Notes: generated by a model from the sequence alone, not told the origin. A stretch of 64,000 bases of DNA from Shewanella gaetbuli (GCF_023284065.1 NZ_JAKIKP010000004.1:62001-126000); one strand, 5' to 3'; counted from the stretch's first letter, positions 9,313 to 18,971 are shown. Numbers and translations: made by a program.

Positions 9313-10503
9313 TTATAAAATAGTGGCTATTGATTTTGCCAAATAATCAACGTTAGTTTCACTAATACCCGCAATACTAATTCGACTCGAATCAACCATA
9401 TAAATACTATGTTGTTGTTTAAGAGCCGCAACCTGTTCAGGGCTTATGCCCAAAAATGAAAACATGCCTTTTTGATTGGCGATAAAGCTGAAGTCTTGCT
9501 CAACTCCGTTTTCAATGAGTTTGTTGACTAACATTTGGCGATTGCCATTAATCCTATTACGCATTATCGCGAGTTCATCTAACCATTGTTGCTTTAATTT
9601 TTGATCACTTAAAATGGTTTCAACTATCGCGGCACCATGTGCCGGTGGCATAGAGTAAATACAACGCACCACATAAAGGAGCACAGAAAAGGCGATATCA
9701 GCTTGAGCTGCATTAAGGCCAAGAATAGAACAAGCACCAATTCGCTCACGATATAAGCCAAAGTTTTTAGAACATGAACTGCAAAGAATCATGTTTTCAA
9801 CGGCCTCGGCCATTTTTCTAACCCCGTAAGCGTCTTCGTCTATTCCTTGGCCAAACCCTTGATAGGCCATATCAATTAAAGGCGTAAAGCCTTGCTTTGT
9901 GGTAATTGCTATAACCTGATCCCACTGCTCTGTTGTTAAATCCATGCCACTAGGGTTATGACAACAAGCATGCAGTAACACCACATCATCTTTTGAAACT
10001 TGGCTAAGTGCTTGTAGCATTTGTTCAAATTTTAATGATTTAGTGTCGTAGTCATAATAAGGGTAGGTTTTAACCGTAATGCCTGCGGCTTCGAAAAGCC
10101 CTGTGTGGTTAGCCCAAGTAGGGTCACTTACCCATATCACAGCATTGGGTTTGCAGCGTTTTATAAAATCTGCGGCAACACGTAACGCTCCAGTGCCACC
10201 AGGTGTTGATATAGTTCGAATTCGATTAGCTAAAAGCGCGCTATGTTGTGTCCCAAAAGCTAACTCGGTGATCAATTGATTAAATTGAGCAGATCCTGTG
10301 GGGCCAATATACACTTTAGTATCTTCAGTTGCTGTTCTTTGTTGTTCAGCAATTTTGACGCAATCTAATATTGGCGTATGACCTTGTGGGTCTTTATATA
10401 CACCCACCCCTAAGTCGACTTTATTGGCTTGCGGATCATTTCTATATTGCGTAAGTAGCCCCAAAATAGGGTCAGAAGGGAGTGCTTTTAGTTGTTCAAA
10501 CAT
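9313..10503 (-). CDS. Aspartate/aromatic amino acid aminotransferase, class I
   Basis: PLP-dependent transaminase of the AspC/TyrB family, interconverting aspartate or aromatic amino acids and their oxo acids. MFEQLKALPSDPILGL is the AspC/TyrB start, and the ATG at 10503 has AAGG at an 8-bp spacing, so 396 aa is preferred over the longer open frame. VDLGVGVYKD, the PLP aspartate region DMAYQGFGQG, and the Schiff-base lysine in CSKNFGLYRERIGA (K246) are present. It is inserted divergently between serC and aroA. Sequence alone does not separate AspC from TyrB function, so no symbol is given. Confidence 0.93.
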   Translation of the reverse strand: MFEQLKALPSDPILGLLTQYRNDPQANKVDLGVGVYKDPQGHTPILDCVKIAEQQRTATEDTKVYIGPTGSAQFNQLITELAFGTQHSALLANRIRTISTPGGTGALRVAADFIKRCKPNAVIWVSDPTWANHTGLFEAAGITVKTYPYYDYDTKSLKFEQMLQALSQVSKDDVVLLHACCHNPSGMDLTTEQWDQVIAITTKQGFTPLIDMAYQGFGQGIDEDAYGVRKMAEAVENMILCSSCSKNFGLYRERIGACSILGLNAAQADIAFSVLLYVVRCIYSMPPAHGAAIVETILSDQKLKQQWLDELAIMRNRINGNRQMLVNKLIENGVEQDFSFIANQKGMFSFLGISPEQVAALKQQHSIYMVDSSRISIAGISETNVDYLAKSIATIL

Positions 10504-10674
10504 CAACATAACCTTGTTAAATAATTTATTTTTCTGCTTCAAGAATAGCGTGCTTTAAAACAACAAATAAAGCCTTAAATGTACTAATAGTGTGATATTT
10601 TTTTTATTTAGAATTTTTCATATGGAAACTATTAATGACATCAAAAATAACTATCAATAAATTTTCAAATCTGC

Positions 10675-10694
10675 TGTAATGTCTGGCCATTACA
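10675..10694. promoter_or_regulatory. 20-bp palindrome in the divergent aminotransferase-aroA gap
   Basis: TGTAATG and CATTACA flank a 6-nt centre. It lies about 170 bp upstream of the aminotransferase start and 190 bp upstream of aroA. It resembles a TyrR box in outline, but the half-sites are two bases too far apart. The remainder of 10504-10887 is AT-rich with no ORF I would defend. Confidence 0.35.
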
Positions 10695-10887
10695 ATTTAA
10701 AGTGAATTATTGTTAAAAATAAGCTTTTTAGCGCTATTTAAGTAAATTTTGTCTTGAATCCTCCTCAAGGGTTGGTAACGTTAGGGGCAGAATAATAAAC
10801 GCAAGTTTTAATCGGTAATGTAATGAATTTTTTCCAGTCCCGTTTAGCCTAGGGCTAATAAACCATTTTTAGATAAGAAGATAGAAA

Positions 10888-12171
10888 ATGAAACAATTAC
10901 GTATAGAACCCATAAGCAAAATGAATGGTGTTATTAATATCCCAGGTTCAAAAAGCATTTCAAACAGAGCGCTTTTATTGGCGACATTAGCCGAAGGTAA
11001 AACGACATTAACTAACTTACTCGATTCTGACGATATTCGTTACATGCTAGCTTCACTTAAACAATTAGGTGTTAGCTTTGAGCTGAGTCACAACAATACC
11101 GTATGCGAAGTGACTGGTATCAATGGGGCAATTAATGCTGATTCTGCACAAAGTTTATTCTTAGGCAATGCAGGCACGGCAATGCGTCCATTATGTGCTG
11201 CTTTAACCTTAGGTCAGGGGCAATTTACCCTGACGGGTGAACCTAGAATGGAAGAAAGACCCATCGGTGATTTAGTGGACGCTCTTGCTCAGTTAGGGGC
11301 TAAAGTTGATTATTTGAAAAATCCAGGTTTCCCACCATTGACCGTTAATGCAACAGGCTTAAATGGCGGTAATGTTGAAATAGCGGGTGATTTGTCGAGT
11401 CAATTTCTTACCGCATTACTCATGGTTGCGCCTTTGGCAAGAGATACCGTTAATATCACCATTAAAGGTGAATTAGTGTCTAAGCCTTACATTGATATTA
11501 CTATTGCACTGATGAAACAATTTGGTGTTGAAGTTTTGAATCATGATTACCAAAGGTTTGAAATTAAATCGGGTCAAAAATATGTTTCTCCGGGTACCGT
11601 TTTAGTTGAAGGTGATGCCTCGTCAGCATCGTATTTTTTAGCTGCCGGCGCGATTCAAGGTGGTGAAGTAAAGGTCACTGGTGTGGGTAAATTGAGTATT
11701 CAAGGGGATGTTCAGTTTGCGGATGCGTTAGCGGCTATGGGCGCGGATATAGAGTGGGGTGATGATTATATTATTGCACGCAAATCTTGTTTAAAAGCCA
11801 TTGATATGGATATGAATCATATTCCTGATGCAGCCATGACTATTGCAACTGCGGCGTTATTTGCTGAGGGAACAACTTCATTGCGCAATATTTATAACTG
11901 GAGAATTAAAGAAACCGATCGCTTAGCTGCCATGGCAACAGAGTTACGTAAAGTGGGGGCCATAGTTGATGAAGGTCATGATTACATTACTATTACGCCA
12001 CCCGAGAAAATCAATACTGCCGATATCGATACCTATAACGATCATAGAATGGCAATGTGCTTTTCATTAGTCGCATTCGACTCTTGTGGTATTACGATAA
12101 ATGACCCAGATTGTACCTCTAAAACTTTCCCAACCTATTTTAGTGAGTTTGAGCGTTTAGCGGCTCGTTAA
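10888..12171 (+). CDS. aroA: 3-phosphoshikimate 1-carboxyvinyltransferase (EPSP synthase)
   Basis: Sixth step of the shikimate pathway, joining PEP to shikimate-3-phosphate in the cytoplasm. [19 protein letters not shown] (residues 20-38) carries the substrate-binding lysine, [13 protein letters not shown] is the glyphosate-region motif, and [14 protein letters not shown] follows. [18 protein letters not shown] is the C-terminal signature. At 427 aa it matches the E. coli length; Gly and Ala at the classic [10 protein letters not shown] positions indicate a class I enzyme. It is followed by cmk and rpsA, but separated from cmk by a long hairpin. Confidence 0.97.
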   Translation: MKQLRIEPISKMNGVINIPGSKSISNRALLLATLAEGKTTLTNLLDSDDIRYMLASLKQLGVSFELSHNNTVCEVTGINGAINADSAQSLFLGNAGTAMRPLCAALTLGQGQFTLTGEPRMEERPIGDLVDALAQLGAKVDYLKNPGFPPLTVNATGLNGGNVEIAGDLSSQFLTALLMVAPLARDTVNITIKGELVSKPYIDITIALMKQFGVEVLNHDYQRFEIKSGQKYVSPGTVLVEGDASSASYFLAAGAIQGGEVKVTGVGKLSIQGDVQFADALAAMGADIEWGDDYIIARKSCLKAIDMDMNHIPDAAMTIATAALFAEGTTSLRNIYNWRIKETDRLAAMATELRKVGAIVDEGHDYITITPPEKINTADIDTYNDHRMAMCFSLVAFDSCGITINDPDCTSKTFPTYFSEFERLAAR

Positions 12172-12195
12172 TCTTTTCGATATTAATCATAAAGC

Positions 12196-12260
12196 CACTC
12201 AGAAGTGTGTATTGTGTTGATGCTGATCAACGCACACTTCTGAGTGTATTTTCATTTTTA
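12196..12260 (+). terminator. Long hairpin after aroA
   Basis: CACTCAGAAGTGTG at 12196-12209 pairs perfectly with CACACTTCTGAGTG at 12233-12246 (14 bp). The 23-nt interior contains a second 6-bp hairpin (GTTGAT/ATCAAC). A T-rich but interrupted tract follows. It probably terminates aroA transcription. The symmetric stem is unusually long for a simple terminator. Confidence 0.65.
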
Positions 12261-12353
12261 AACAGTTTTTTATTTTAAAATGATATACAATATCGCCGCT
12301 TATTTTTGGGTCACTGTTTTTATCTTCAAGGATGATGTTTTTCGGAGGAATTT

Positions 12354-13037
12354 ATGACTGTACAAGCTCCTATCGTGACCGTAGATGGTCCCAGTGGTGC
12401 AGGGAAAGGGACAATATGCCAGTTATTATCCAAACACTTAGGCTGGCACTTACTCGATAGTGGTGCAATTTATCGTGTACTCGCATTAGCCGCAATCCAC
12501 CATGATATTGAGTTAACTAATGAAGAAGCGCTAACGCTCATGGCAGCACATCTTGATGTGCAGTTTTTAACTCGTGATGATAATGGCATTAAAGTTGTGC
12601 TTGAAGGCGAAGACGTTACTACGACAATTCGGAGTCAAGAATGTTCAGATGCGGCTTCAAAAGTGGCTGCGTTACCGAGAGTTCGTGAAGCGTTGCTTCG
12701 TCGCCAACGTGCATTTAATGCCATGCCCGGCTTAGTGGCAGATGGTCGAGATATGGGGACAGTGGTTTTTCCACAAGCTCCCGCAAAAATTTTCTTAACA
12801 GCCTCTGCAGAGGAAAGAGCGCAAAGGCGCTATAATCAGTTGCAGGACAAAGGCTTCGATGTTAAAATCAACCGTCTTTTGGCTGAGATTATTGAGCGAG
12901 ACGAACGAGATATAAACCGTTCGGCGTCGCCATTAGTCCCAGCCGATGACGCGTTAGTGATTGACACTAGCGGCGTTTGTATCGATGACGTACTGGCTCT
13001 TGTACTAGAGCACGTCAACAAAAAAATTACTGGCTAA
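12354..13037 (+). CDS. cmk: Cytidylate kinase
   Basis: Phosphorylates CMP and dCMP with ATP. The P-loop [16 protein letters not shown] is at residues 9-24; [25 protein letters not shown] and [12 protein letters not shown] are family motifs. The 227-aa length equals E. coli. CGGAGGAATTT upstream of the ATG is a strong ribosome site. The order cmk-rpsA-ihfB is conserved across gammaproteobacteria. A possible -10 (TACAAT, 12296-12301) just upstream, with only a weak -35, may give cmk its own promoter. Confidence 0.97.
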   Translation: MTVQAPIVTVDGPSGAGKGTICQLLSKHLGWHLLDSGAIYRVLALAAIHHDIELTNEEALTLMAAHLDVQFLTRDDNGIKVVLEGEDVTTTIRSQECSDAASKVAALPRVREALLRRQRAFNAMPGLVADGRDMGTVVFPQAPAKIFLTASAEERAQRRYNQLQDKGFDVKINRLLAEIIERDERDINRSASPLVPADDALVIDTSGVCIDDVLALVLEHVNKKITG

Positions 13038-13088
13038 TTTAAATTAAAGCTAACTTTATTAGTTATTTAAGCTAGACTAGACAGTAGG

Positions 13089-13149
13089 TATTCGTATTAA
13101 GGATGATACGGATAATATTACTCGACTCCACATCTAGGACGGATAGTGG
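13089..13149 (+). ncRNA. rpsA mRNA leader: two hairpins with AGGA loops
   Basis: Hairpin 1 (13089-13114) is TATTCGTAT / ATACGGATA with loop TAAGGATG. Hairpin 2 (13128-13149) is CCACATC / GATAGTGG with one bulged A and loop TAGGACG. Both loops display AGGA. The last 24 nt before the rpsA ATG are A/T-rich with no Shine-Dalgarno sequence. This fits the known class of gammaproteobacterial rpsA leaders, in which a folded leader with GGA loops replaces a normal ribosome site and allows S1 autoregulation. The fold is by eye. Confidence 0.7.
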
Positions 13150-13173
13150 TTTATTACATTAAGTAAATTAAAC

Positions 13174-14841
13174 ATGACTGAATCTTTTGCTGATCTATTT
13201 GAACAATCCCTTCAACAACTTGAGTTCCGTCCAGGTTCTATCGTTCGTGGTACTGTTGTTGCCATCGAAAACGGTATGGTACTTGTTGACGCTGGTCTTA
13301 AGTCTGAAAGCCCAATCTCTGCTGACGAATTCAAAAATGCTCAAGGCGTTTTAGAAATTCAAGTTGGTGATGAAGTTGACGTAGCGCTTGACTCTGTTGA
13401 AGACGGCTTTGGTGAGACTCAACTTTCTCGCGAAAAAGCTAAGCGTCATGAAGCTTGGATCGTTCTAGAAAAAGCTTACGAAGATGCTGAAACTGTAATC
13501 GGTATCATCAATGGTAAAGTTAAAGGCGGTTTCACTGTTGAATTAAACGGTATCCGTGCTTTCTTACCTGGTTCTCTAGTAGACGTTCGCCCAGTTCGCG
13601 ATACTGCTCACCTAGAGTACAAAGAATTAGAATTCAAAGTTATCAAGCTTGACCAGAAGCGCAACAACGTTGTTGTTTCTCGTCGTGCTGTTATCGAATC
13701 AGAAAGCAGTGCTGAGCGTGATGCATTACTTGAAAACCTACAAGAAGGCCAAGCAGTTAAAGGTATCGTTAAGAACTTAACTGACTACGGTGCATTCGTA
13801 GATTTAGGTGGTGTTGACGGTCTATTACATATCACTGATATGGCGTGGAAGCGTGTTAAGCACCCATCTGAAATCGTTAACGTAGGTGACGAAATCAACG
13901 TTAAAGTTCTTAAGTATGACCGCGAGCGTACTCGTGTATCATTAGGTCTTAAGCAACTTGGCGAAGATCCATGGTTAGAAATCAGCAAGCGCTACCCAGA
14001 AAACACACGTTTAACTGGTCGCGTAACTAACTTAACTGACTACGGCTGTTTCGTGGAAATCGAAGAAGGCGTTGAAGGTTTAGTACACGTTTCTGAAATG
14101 GATTGGACTAACAAGAACATTCACCCATCTAAAGTTGTTAACTTAGGTGATGAAGTTGAAGTATTAGTTCTAGACATCGATGAAGAGCGTCGTCGTATTT
14201 CTCTAGGTCTTAAGCAATGTAAGACTAACCCATGGGATGACTTCGCAACTCGTTACAACAAAGGCGACAAAGTTTCTGGTAAGATCAAATCTATCACTGA
14301 CTTTGGTATCTTTATCGGTCTTGACGGCGGTATCGATGGTCTTGTTCACTTATCTGACATTTCTTGGAATGGTACTGGCGAAGATGCAGTATCTGAGTAC
14401 AAGAAAGGCGACGAAATCCACGCTGTTGTTCTTTCAGTAGACCCAGAGCGTGAGCGCATCAGCTTAGGTGTTAAGCAAACTGAAGATGATCCATTCAATG
14501 CATACTTAGCAGACAAGAAGAAAGGCACCGTAGTTAACGGTACTGTTTCTGCTGTTGACGCTAAAGGTGTTACAGTTGAACTAGCTGAAACTGTTGAAGG
14601 TTACATCCGTGTTGCTGACATTTCTGCAGAGCGTATCGAAGATGCATCTACTGTTTACTCAGTTGGTGATGCAATCGAAGCTAAGTTCATGGGCGTAGAT
14701 CGTAAGAATCGTTCTATCAGCTTATCAATCCGTGCTAAGGATGAAGCTGAGCAGAAAGAAGCGATCGCATCTTTGAACAAGCAAGACGACGCAGTAATCA
14801 GCAATGCAATGGCTGAAGCGTTTAAAGCTGCTCGTAAGTAA
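13174..14841 (+). CDS. rpsA: 30S ribosomal protein S1
   Basis: Ribosome-associated RNA-binding protein needed for initiation on structured or leader-poor mRNAs. [17 protein letters not shown] matches the E. coli N-terminus, and the protein has six S1/OB repeats, several visible as [39 protein letters not shown] and [20 protein letters not shown]. The 555-aa length is standard. Codons are strongly biased, as expected for high expression. There is no Shine-Dalgarno sequence before the start; translation probably depends on the structured leader at 13089-13149. ihfB follows after 75 bp. Confidence 0.98.
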   Translation: MTESFADLFEQSLQQLEFRPGSIVRGTVVAIENGMVLVDAGLKSESPISADEFKNAQGVLEIQVGDEVDVALDSVEDGFGETQLSREKAKRHEAWIVLEKAYEDAETVIGIINGKVKGGFTVELNGIRAFLPGSLVDVRPVRDTAHLEYKELEFKVIKLDQKRNNVVVSRRAVIESESSAERDALLENLQEGQAVKGIVKNLTDYGAFVDLGGVDGLLHITDMAWKRVKHPSEIVNVGDEINVKVLKYDRERTRVSLGLKQLGEDPWLEISKRYPENTRLTGRVTNLTDYGCFVEIEEGVEGLVHVSEMDWTNKNIHPSKVVNLGDEVEVLVLDIDEERRRISLGLKQCKTNPWDDFATRYNKGDKVSGKIKSITDFGIFIGLDGGIDGLVHLSDISWNGTGEDAVSEYKKGDEIHAVVLSVDPERERISLGVKQTEDDPFNAYLADKKKGTVVNGTVSAVDAKGVTVELAETVEGYIRVADISAERIEDASTVYSVGDAIEAKFMGVDRKNRSISLSIRAKDEAEQKEAIASLNKQDDAVISNAMAEAFKAARK

Positions 14842-14848
14842 TCGAAAT

Positions 14849-14883
14849 CGCCTGTTGTATGGGGATTCGTCCCCATTAGGCGA
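14849..14883 (+). terminator. Hairpin between rpsA and ihfB
   Basis: A two-part stem: TCGCCT/AGGCGA outside and ATGGGGA/TCCCCAT inside, closed by a TTCG loop, with an asymmetric internal bulge (GTTGT versus T). No T-run follows, so it may act as an attenuator, a processing site or an mRNA stabiliser rather than a full terminator. Confidence 0.55.
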
Positions 14884-14916
14884 CTGTGTTTGGCTTGGAA
14901 ATAGGGGATAGCTAGG

Positions 14917-15204
14917 ATGACAAAATCTGAACTTATCGAAAAACTCGCCACTGGGCAGTCGCAACTGTCGGCGAAAGAAGTGGAAGCAGCAATCAAAGAA
15001 ATGTTAGAGCAAATGGCAACAACATTAGAAGGCGGTGATCGTATTGAGATCCGTGGCTTTGGTAGTTTTTCGCTTCATTATCGTGCTCCGCGTGTTGGCC
15101 GTAATCCTAAAACTGGTACTTCAGTTGAATTGGATGGCAAATATGTACCGCACTTTAAGCCGGGTAAAGAACTGCGCGAACGCGTCGATGCTGTTAATCA
15201 TTGA
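14917..15204 (+). CDS. ihfB: Integration host factor subunit beta
   Basis: DNA-bending nucleoid protein acting as heterodimer with Ihf[21 protein letters not shown] and the DNA-intercalating arm RVGRNPKTG with [15 protein letters not shown] match E. coli IhfB; 95 aa. It follows rpsA, probably cotranscribed through the intervening hairpin, and is closed by a strong terminator before lapA. Identity against HU and IhfA is secure from the N-terminus and [17 protein letters not shown]. Confidence 0.97.
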   Translation: MTKSELIEKLATGQSQLSAKEVEAAIKEMLEQMATTLEGGDRIEIRGFGSFSLHYRAPRVGRNPKTGTSVELDGKYVPHFKPGKELRERVDAVNH

Positions 15205-15217
15205 TTAACGCTTGAAT

Positions 15218-15245
15218 AAAAAGCCTCCAATTGGAGGCTTTTTTG
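15218..15245. terminator. ihfB terminator
   Basis: AAAAAGCCTCCAA and TTGGAGGCTTTTT form a near-continuous palindrome (8-bp GC-rich core, AATT loop) with T-run. Confidence 0.92.
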
Positions 15246-15326
15246 TATCTATTGAAAGTCAAAGCTGGTCAGACAGTGAATTATCTTAGATAATCAATTA
15301 ATAGCGACAACAATTTGGAGAGTAGC

Positions 15327-15632
15327 GTGAAGTCTTTTATAGCGATTATAGTCGTGGTGTTAATGTTTTTTTTGGCTTTGTTGTTTGGCGCTAAAAATGA
15401 ACAACTGGTGACATTGAATTATTTTATTGCTCAAGGCGAATACCGTTTACCCGTTGTGTTAGCTGTTGTGTTTTTAGCCGGTTTTATGATCAGCTGGTTG
15501 TTTGCTAGTTACTACATTATGAAAACCAAGCTAGCGCTTAGAAAAGCCAATAAGCAATTAGCTAAATTAGGTAAAACTCCCACAGCACAGCCCGAATCAG
15601 ACCACTCATCAGCGACAGGCAGTCTTAATTAA
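15327..15632 (+). CDS. lapA: Lipopolysaccharide assembly protein A (DUF1049)
   Basis: Small inner-membrane protein paired with LapB in control of LPS synthesis. Two membrane helices are clear, FIAIIVVVLMFFLALLFGA and VVLAVVFLAGFMISWLF, separated by the short loop KNEQLVTLNYFIAQGEYRLP, then a cytoplasmic tail. A frame opening at a TTG at 15315 is possible, but GTG at 15327 with GGAG six bases upstream gives MKSFIAII and 101 aa, matching E. coli LapA (102). The stop is 2 bp before lapB, so translation is probably coupled. Confidence 0.92.
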   Translation: MKSFIAIIVVVLMFFLALLFGAKNEQLVTLNYFIAQGEYRLPVVLAVVFLAGFMISWLFASYYIMKTKLALRKANKQLAKLGKTPTAQPESDHSSATGSLN

Positions 15633-15634
15633 TA

Positions 15635-16795
15635 ATGCTTGAGATTCTGTTCTTATTATTACCAATAGCAGCCGGATACGGTTGGTATATGGGTCGTCGC
15701 AGTATTCATTTACGCGATAGACATTCAAGTAAAAAACTTAGCCGAGATTACTTTACTGGGTTAAATTTTTTACTTTCAAATGAGTCAGATAAGGCAGTAG
15801 ATTTATTTATTTCCATGTTAGACGTTGATGACGAAACGATTGATACGCATTTGTCATTAGGCACTTTATTTCGTAAGCGCGGTGAAGTCGACCGTTCTAT
15901 TCGCATTCATCAGAATTTAATTGCCAGACCTTCCTTAACCACAGAGCAAAGAGATATTGCGATGATGGAGTTAGGTAAAGATTATATGGCGGCGGGTTTC
16001 TATGACCGCGCTGAGGAAATTTTTCTTAAATTAGTCAATCAAGATGAACACAGCGAAGAGGCTGAAACCCAACTAATTTCAATCTATCAAGTCACTAAAG
16101 AGTGGCAAAATGCCATTAAGGTTACCAAGAAACTTCCCCGTAAACGTCAACAAACTTTTAAAGTTCAAACGGCGCATTTTTATTGCCAATTAGCCGACGA
16201 AGCTACTGAGCAAGCTGAAAAAGTAAAACAATTCCTAGCGGCCATTAAACAAGACCCCAAATGTGGACGAGCGTGGTTATCTTTAGCCAATATCTATTTT
16301 GATTTGAATGACCACGATGCTTGTAAAAAAGCGCTAGCAGAATTAACCAATGCCGATATCGCGTTATTTGCTGATGCAATTAACATTGCTAAACAAGTTT
16401 ATCGTCAAACTGATGATTTAGCCGGTTATCAACAACTGTTAACCTCAGCGATACAAAATGGTGCGGGTGCCAGTGTTGCCATTGCATTAGCCGATCATCA
16501 AATTATCATGGGCGATAAGCCAAAAGCAGAGTCTATGATGCTAGACAATCTATACAAGCAACCAACCATGCGCGGATTTCAATATTTGATGAAAATGCAC
16601 ATTGAACAAGCTGAAGATGGTAATGCCAAAGAAAGTTTATCAATGCTTGAAAAGTTGGTTGAGCAACAAATTAAATACCGTCCTAGTTATCGTTGCCATG
16701 AATGTGGCTTTCCTGCGCACGCACTTTATTGGCATTGCCCCTCATGTAAGCAGTGGGGCAGTATTAAGCGAATTAAAGGCTTGGATGGCGAGTAA
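15635..16795 (+). CDS. lapB: Lipopolysaccharide assembly protein B
   Basis: Membrane-anchored TPR protein that controls LpxC turnover by FtsH and so LPS amount. An N-terminal membrane anchor (MLEILFLLLPIAAGYGWYMG, residues 1-20) is followed by a TPR array (roughly 60-340) and a C-terminal rubredoxin-like zinc knuckle with CHECGF and CPSCKQWG (about residues 352-373). The 386-aa length is close to E. coli (389). lapA lies 2 bp upstream and pyrF about 45 bp downstream, as in most gammaproteobacteria. Confidence 0.95.
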   Translation: MLEILFLLLPIAAGYGWYMGRRSIHLRDRHSSKKLSRDYFTGLNFLLSNESDKAVDLFISMLDVDDETIDTHLSLGTLFRKRGEVDRSIRIHQNLIARPSLTTEQRDIAMMELGKDYMAAGFYDRAEEIFLKLVNQDEHSEEAETQLISIYQVTKEWQNAIKVTKKLPRKRQQTFKVQTAHFYCQLADEATEQAEKVKQFLAAIKQDPKCGRAWLSLANIYFDLNDHDACKKALAELTNADIALFADAINIAKQVYRQTDDLAGYQQLLTSAIQNGAGASVAIALADHQIIMGDKPKAESMMLDNLYKQPTMRGFQYLMKMHIEQAEDGNAKESLSMLEKLVEQQIKYRPSYRCHECGFPAHALYWHCPSCKQWGSIKRIKGLDGE

Positions 16796-16840
16796 ACAAC
16801 AGAGTTAGACTAAAATAGTACAGAAACACTTGGAGTAAAA

Positions 16841-17539
16841 ATGATCGATAAACCTATCGTAGTCGCATTAGATTACAATGATAAAAATCAGGCGTTATCG
16901 CTTATTGATAAGCTAGACCCAGCATTATGTCGCCTTAAAATAGGCAAAGAAATGTTTACCTTGTTTGGGCCAACACTGGTAAAAGAAATTCATGACAGAG
17001 ATTTCGATTTATTTTTAGATTTAAAATTTCATGATATTCCCAATACCGTTGCTAAAGCCGTCAGTGCCGCTGCTGATTTAGGTGTGTGGATGACCAATGT
17101 GCATGCGAGTGGTGGTTTAGCTATGATGCAGGCGGCCAAAAAAGCCCTAGCAGCTTATGGTAATGATGCCCCTTTATTGATAGCGGTTACCGTATTAACC
17201 TCAATGTCAGATGAAGACCTGACTTTATTAGGAATTAACATTCCTGCGTCTGCGCAAGTGCTTCGCTTGGCAAAATTAACTCATCAAGCTAACCTTGATG
17301 GGGTTGTGTGTTCTGCGCAAGAAGCTCAGCTATTAAAATCGACCTTTGGTAAACAATTTAATTTAGTGACACCGGGTATTAGACCTGTTGGCAGTGATGT
17401 TGGCGATCAACATCGTATTATGACACCGCCTAAAGCTATTGCAGCAGGTTCAGATTATTTAGTGATTGGCAGGCCTATTACTCAAGCTGATGATCCTTTA
17501 GCGGCATTATCAGCTATTCACCAGTCGTTACAGGCTTAA
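16841..17539 (+). CDS. pyrF: Orotidine 5'-phosphate decarboxylase
   Basis: Final step of UMP synthesis. The TIM-barrel signature [18 protein letters not shown] contains the catalytic D-K-H-D arrangement (residues about 58-75). [12 protein letters not shown] carries the first aspartate, and TPGIRP and YLVIGRPIT bind phosphate. The 232-aa length is normal. GGAG lies 4-5 bases upstream of the start. It follows lapB and is probably cotranscribed, with the SDR gene after it. Confidence 0.96.
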   Translation: MIDKPIVVALDYNDKNQALSLIDKLDPALCRLKIGKEMFTLFGPTLVKEIHDRDFDLFLDLKFHDIPNTVAKAVSAAADLGVWMTNVHASGGLAMMQAAKKALAAYGNDAPLLIAVTVLTSMSDEDLTLLGINIPASAQVLRLAKLTHQANLDGVVCSAQEAQLLKSTFGKQFNLVTPGIRPVGSDVGDQHRIMTPPKAIAAGSDYLVIGRPITQADDPLAALSAIHQSLQA

Positions 17540-17573
17540 TCAATACAGACTGAGTTAGAGAAGGAGTTCAAAA

Positions 17574-18386
17574 TTGTTCAACTATACTAATAAGAATATT
17601 GTTGTTGTGGGTGGCACATCGGGTATTAACTTACAGGTTGCGATTAATTTTGCACAATGTGGCGCTAACGTTGCCGTTGCCAGTCGTAACGCTGATAAAG
17701 TCAACCATGCTGTTGAGTTATTAAACCAAGCCAACCCACAGGGTAACCATGTGGGCGTATGTTTTGATGTCCGAGATGAAGTTGCCTTAGCGCAAGGTTT
17801 TGAACAAATTAGTGAACAATTTTGTCAGATTGATGTATTAGTGAGTGGTGCTGCAGGTAATTTTCCTGCCAGTGCAGCAAAGTTATCTAATAATGGCTTT
17901 AAATCGGTTATTGATATTGATCTATTGGGTAGCTTTCAAGTCGTCAAACAGGCTTATCCATTATTAAATCGTCAAAATGCTTCTATTATTCAAATCTCGG
18001 CGCCACAAGCTTACATTGCTATGCCATTGCAGATACATGTTTGTGCTGCAAAAGCGGGTGTAGATATGCTCACTCGCACGTTAGCGATTGAGTGGGGTGT
18101 TGAAGGTATTCGGGTCAACTCTATTGTTCCTGGGCCGATAGCCGATACAGAGGGTTTTAATCGTCTAGCACCAAATGAAGCAATACAGCAAAAAGTGGCT
18201 AATAGTGTGCCATTAAAGCGTAACGGTCAAACACAAGATATAGCCAATGCGGCGCTATTTCTTGCGTCAGACTACGCTTCATATATAACAGGGGTTGTTT
18301 TACCGGTAGACGGTGGTTGGTCTTTAGGCGGCGCAAGCATGGCAATGGCTGAATTAGGGCAAATGGCCGCAAAACAAGGTTTATAA
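17574..18386 (+). CDS. Short-chain dehydrogenase, 2,4-dienoyl-CoA reductase-like
   Basis: NAD(P)H-dependent SDR, 270 aa. The cofactor loop is VVVGGTSGINLQVAINFA and the second motif is GAAGNFPASA (NAG-like). Around the active site the usual YxxxK Tyr is absent: the sequence reads LQIHVCAAKAGVDMLTR, keeping the lysine. From there LAIEWGVEGIRVNSIVPGPI follows. This pattern is that of DECR-type enzymes, which reduce 2,4-dienoyl-CoA during oxidation of polyunsaturated fatty acids. Start is TTG with AAGGAG 7 bases upstream. It sits between pyrF and a DUF2058 gene, 2 kb from an acyl-CoA dehydrogenase. The function as a dienoyl-CoA reductase is inferred; another SDR substrate is possible. Confidence 0.82.
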   Translation: MFNYTNKNIVVVGGTSGINLQVAINFAQCGANVAVASRNADKVNHAVELLNQANPQGNHVGVCFDVRDEVALAQGFEQISEQFCQIDVLVSGAAGNFPASAAKLSNNGFKSVIDIDLLGSFQVVKQAYPLLNRQNASIIQISAPQAYIAMPLQIHVCAAKAGVDMLTRTLAIEWGVEGIRVNSIVPGPIADTEGFNRLAPNEAIQQKVANSVPLKRNGQTQDIANAALFLASDYASYITGVVLPVDGGWSLGGASMAMAELGQMAAKQGL

Positions 18387-18396
18387 AAGGTATAAA

Positions 18397-18948
18397 ATGG
18401 CAAATGCATTACAAGACCAATTACTCAAAGCAGGGTTGGCTAGCAAACAAAAGCTTAGAACAGCAAAAACGCAAAAACGTCGTGATAAAAAAGCCAATAT
18501 TGACGATGGCAGTGAAGCGTTAAAACAACAAATTGCAGATCAGAAAAAGCAACAGGCTTTAAAAGACAAGCAACTCAATGAGCAACGTTTCAAAGAAGCG
18601 ACTGAGCGTGGTCAAGTGCGCGGATTAATCACCGAATTTAAAAAGTTCGCGATTTCTTTGCCGCAAGATGCAGAAGTTAAATTTAACTACACGCTAAACA
18701 ATAAAATTTATTCGTTATATATTGACGAAAAAATTCAAAAAAGTCTTTTAAATGGCGCTTTAGGTATCGTTAGGTATGAGGACAGTAGTTACGTTGTTCC
18801 TCATAAACTGGCAGCCCGTGTACAGTTATTAGTGCCTGAATGGTGTGGATACTTATGGGATAAACATGCTGAAGATTCACTTGAGCAAGTTGCTGATGAA
18901 GATGACCCGTATGCAGATTATGCAATCCCTGATGACTTAATGTGGTAG
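18397..18948 (+). CDS. DUF2058 family protein (YaiL-like)
   Basis: MANALQDQLLKAGLASKQKL is the DUF2058 start. Residues 15-75 are highly charged and Lys/Gln-rich, likely helical and nucleic-acid binding; a compact domain follows (FKKFAISLPQDAEVKFNYTL to the end) with WCGYLWDKHAEDS and an acidic tail DEDDPYADYAIPDD. The 183-aa length fits. Members have been described as polynucleotide-associated, but the biochemical role is not established. The gene starts 10 bp after the SDR stop, so they share a transcript, ended by a strong terminator. Confidence 0.85.
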   Translation: MANALQDQLLKAGLASKQKLRTAKTQKRRDKKANIDDGSEALKQQIADQKKQQALKDKQLNEQRFKEATERGQVRGLITEFKKFAISLPQDAEVKFNYTLNNKIYSLYIDEKIQKSLLNGALGIVRYEDSSYVVPHKLAARVQLLVPEWCGYLWDKHAEDSLEQVADEDDPYADYAIPDDLMW

Positions 18949-18971
18949 ATAACCACAGCTTAAGTTAATCA

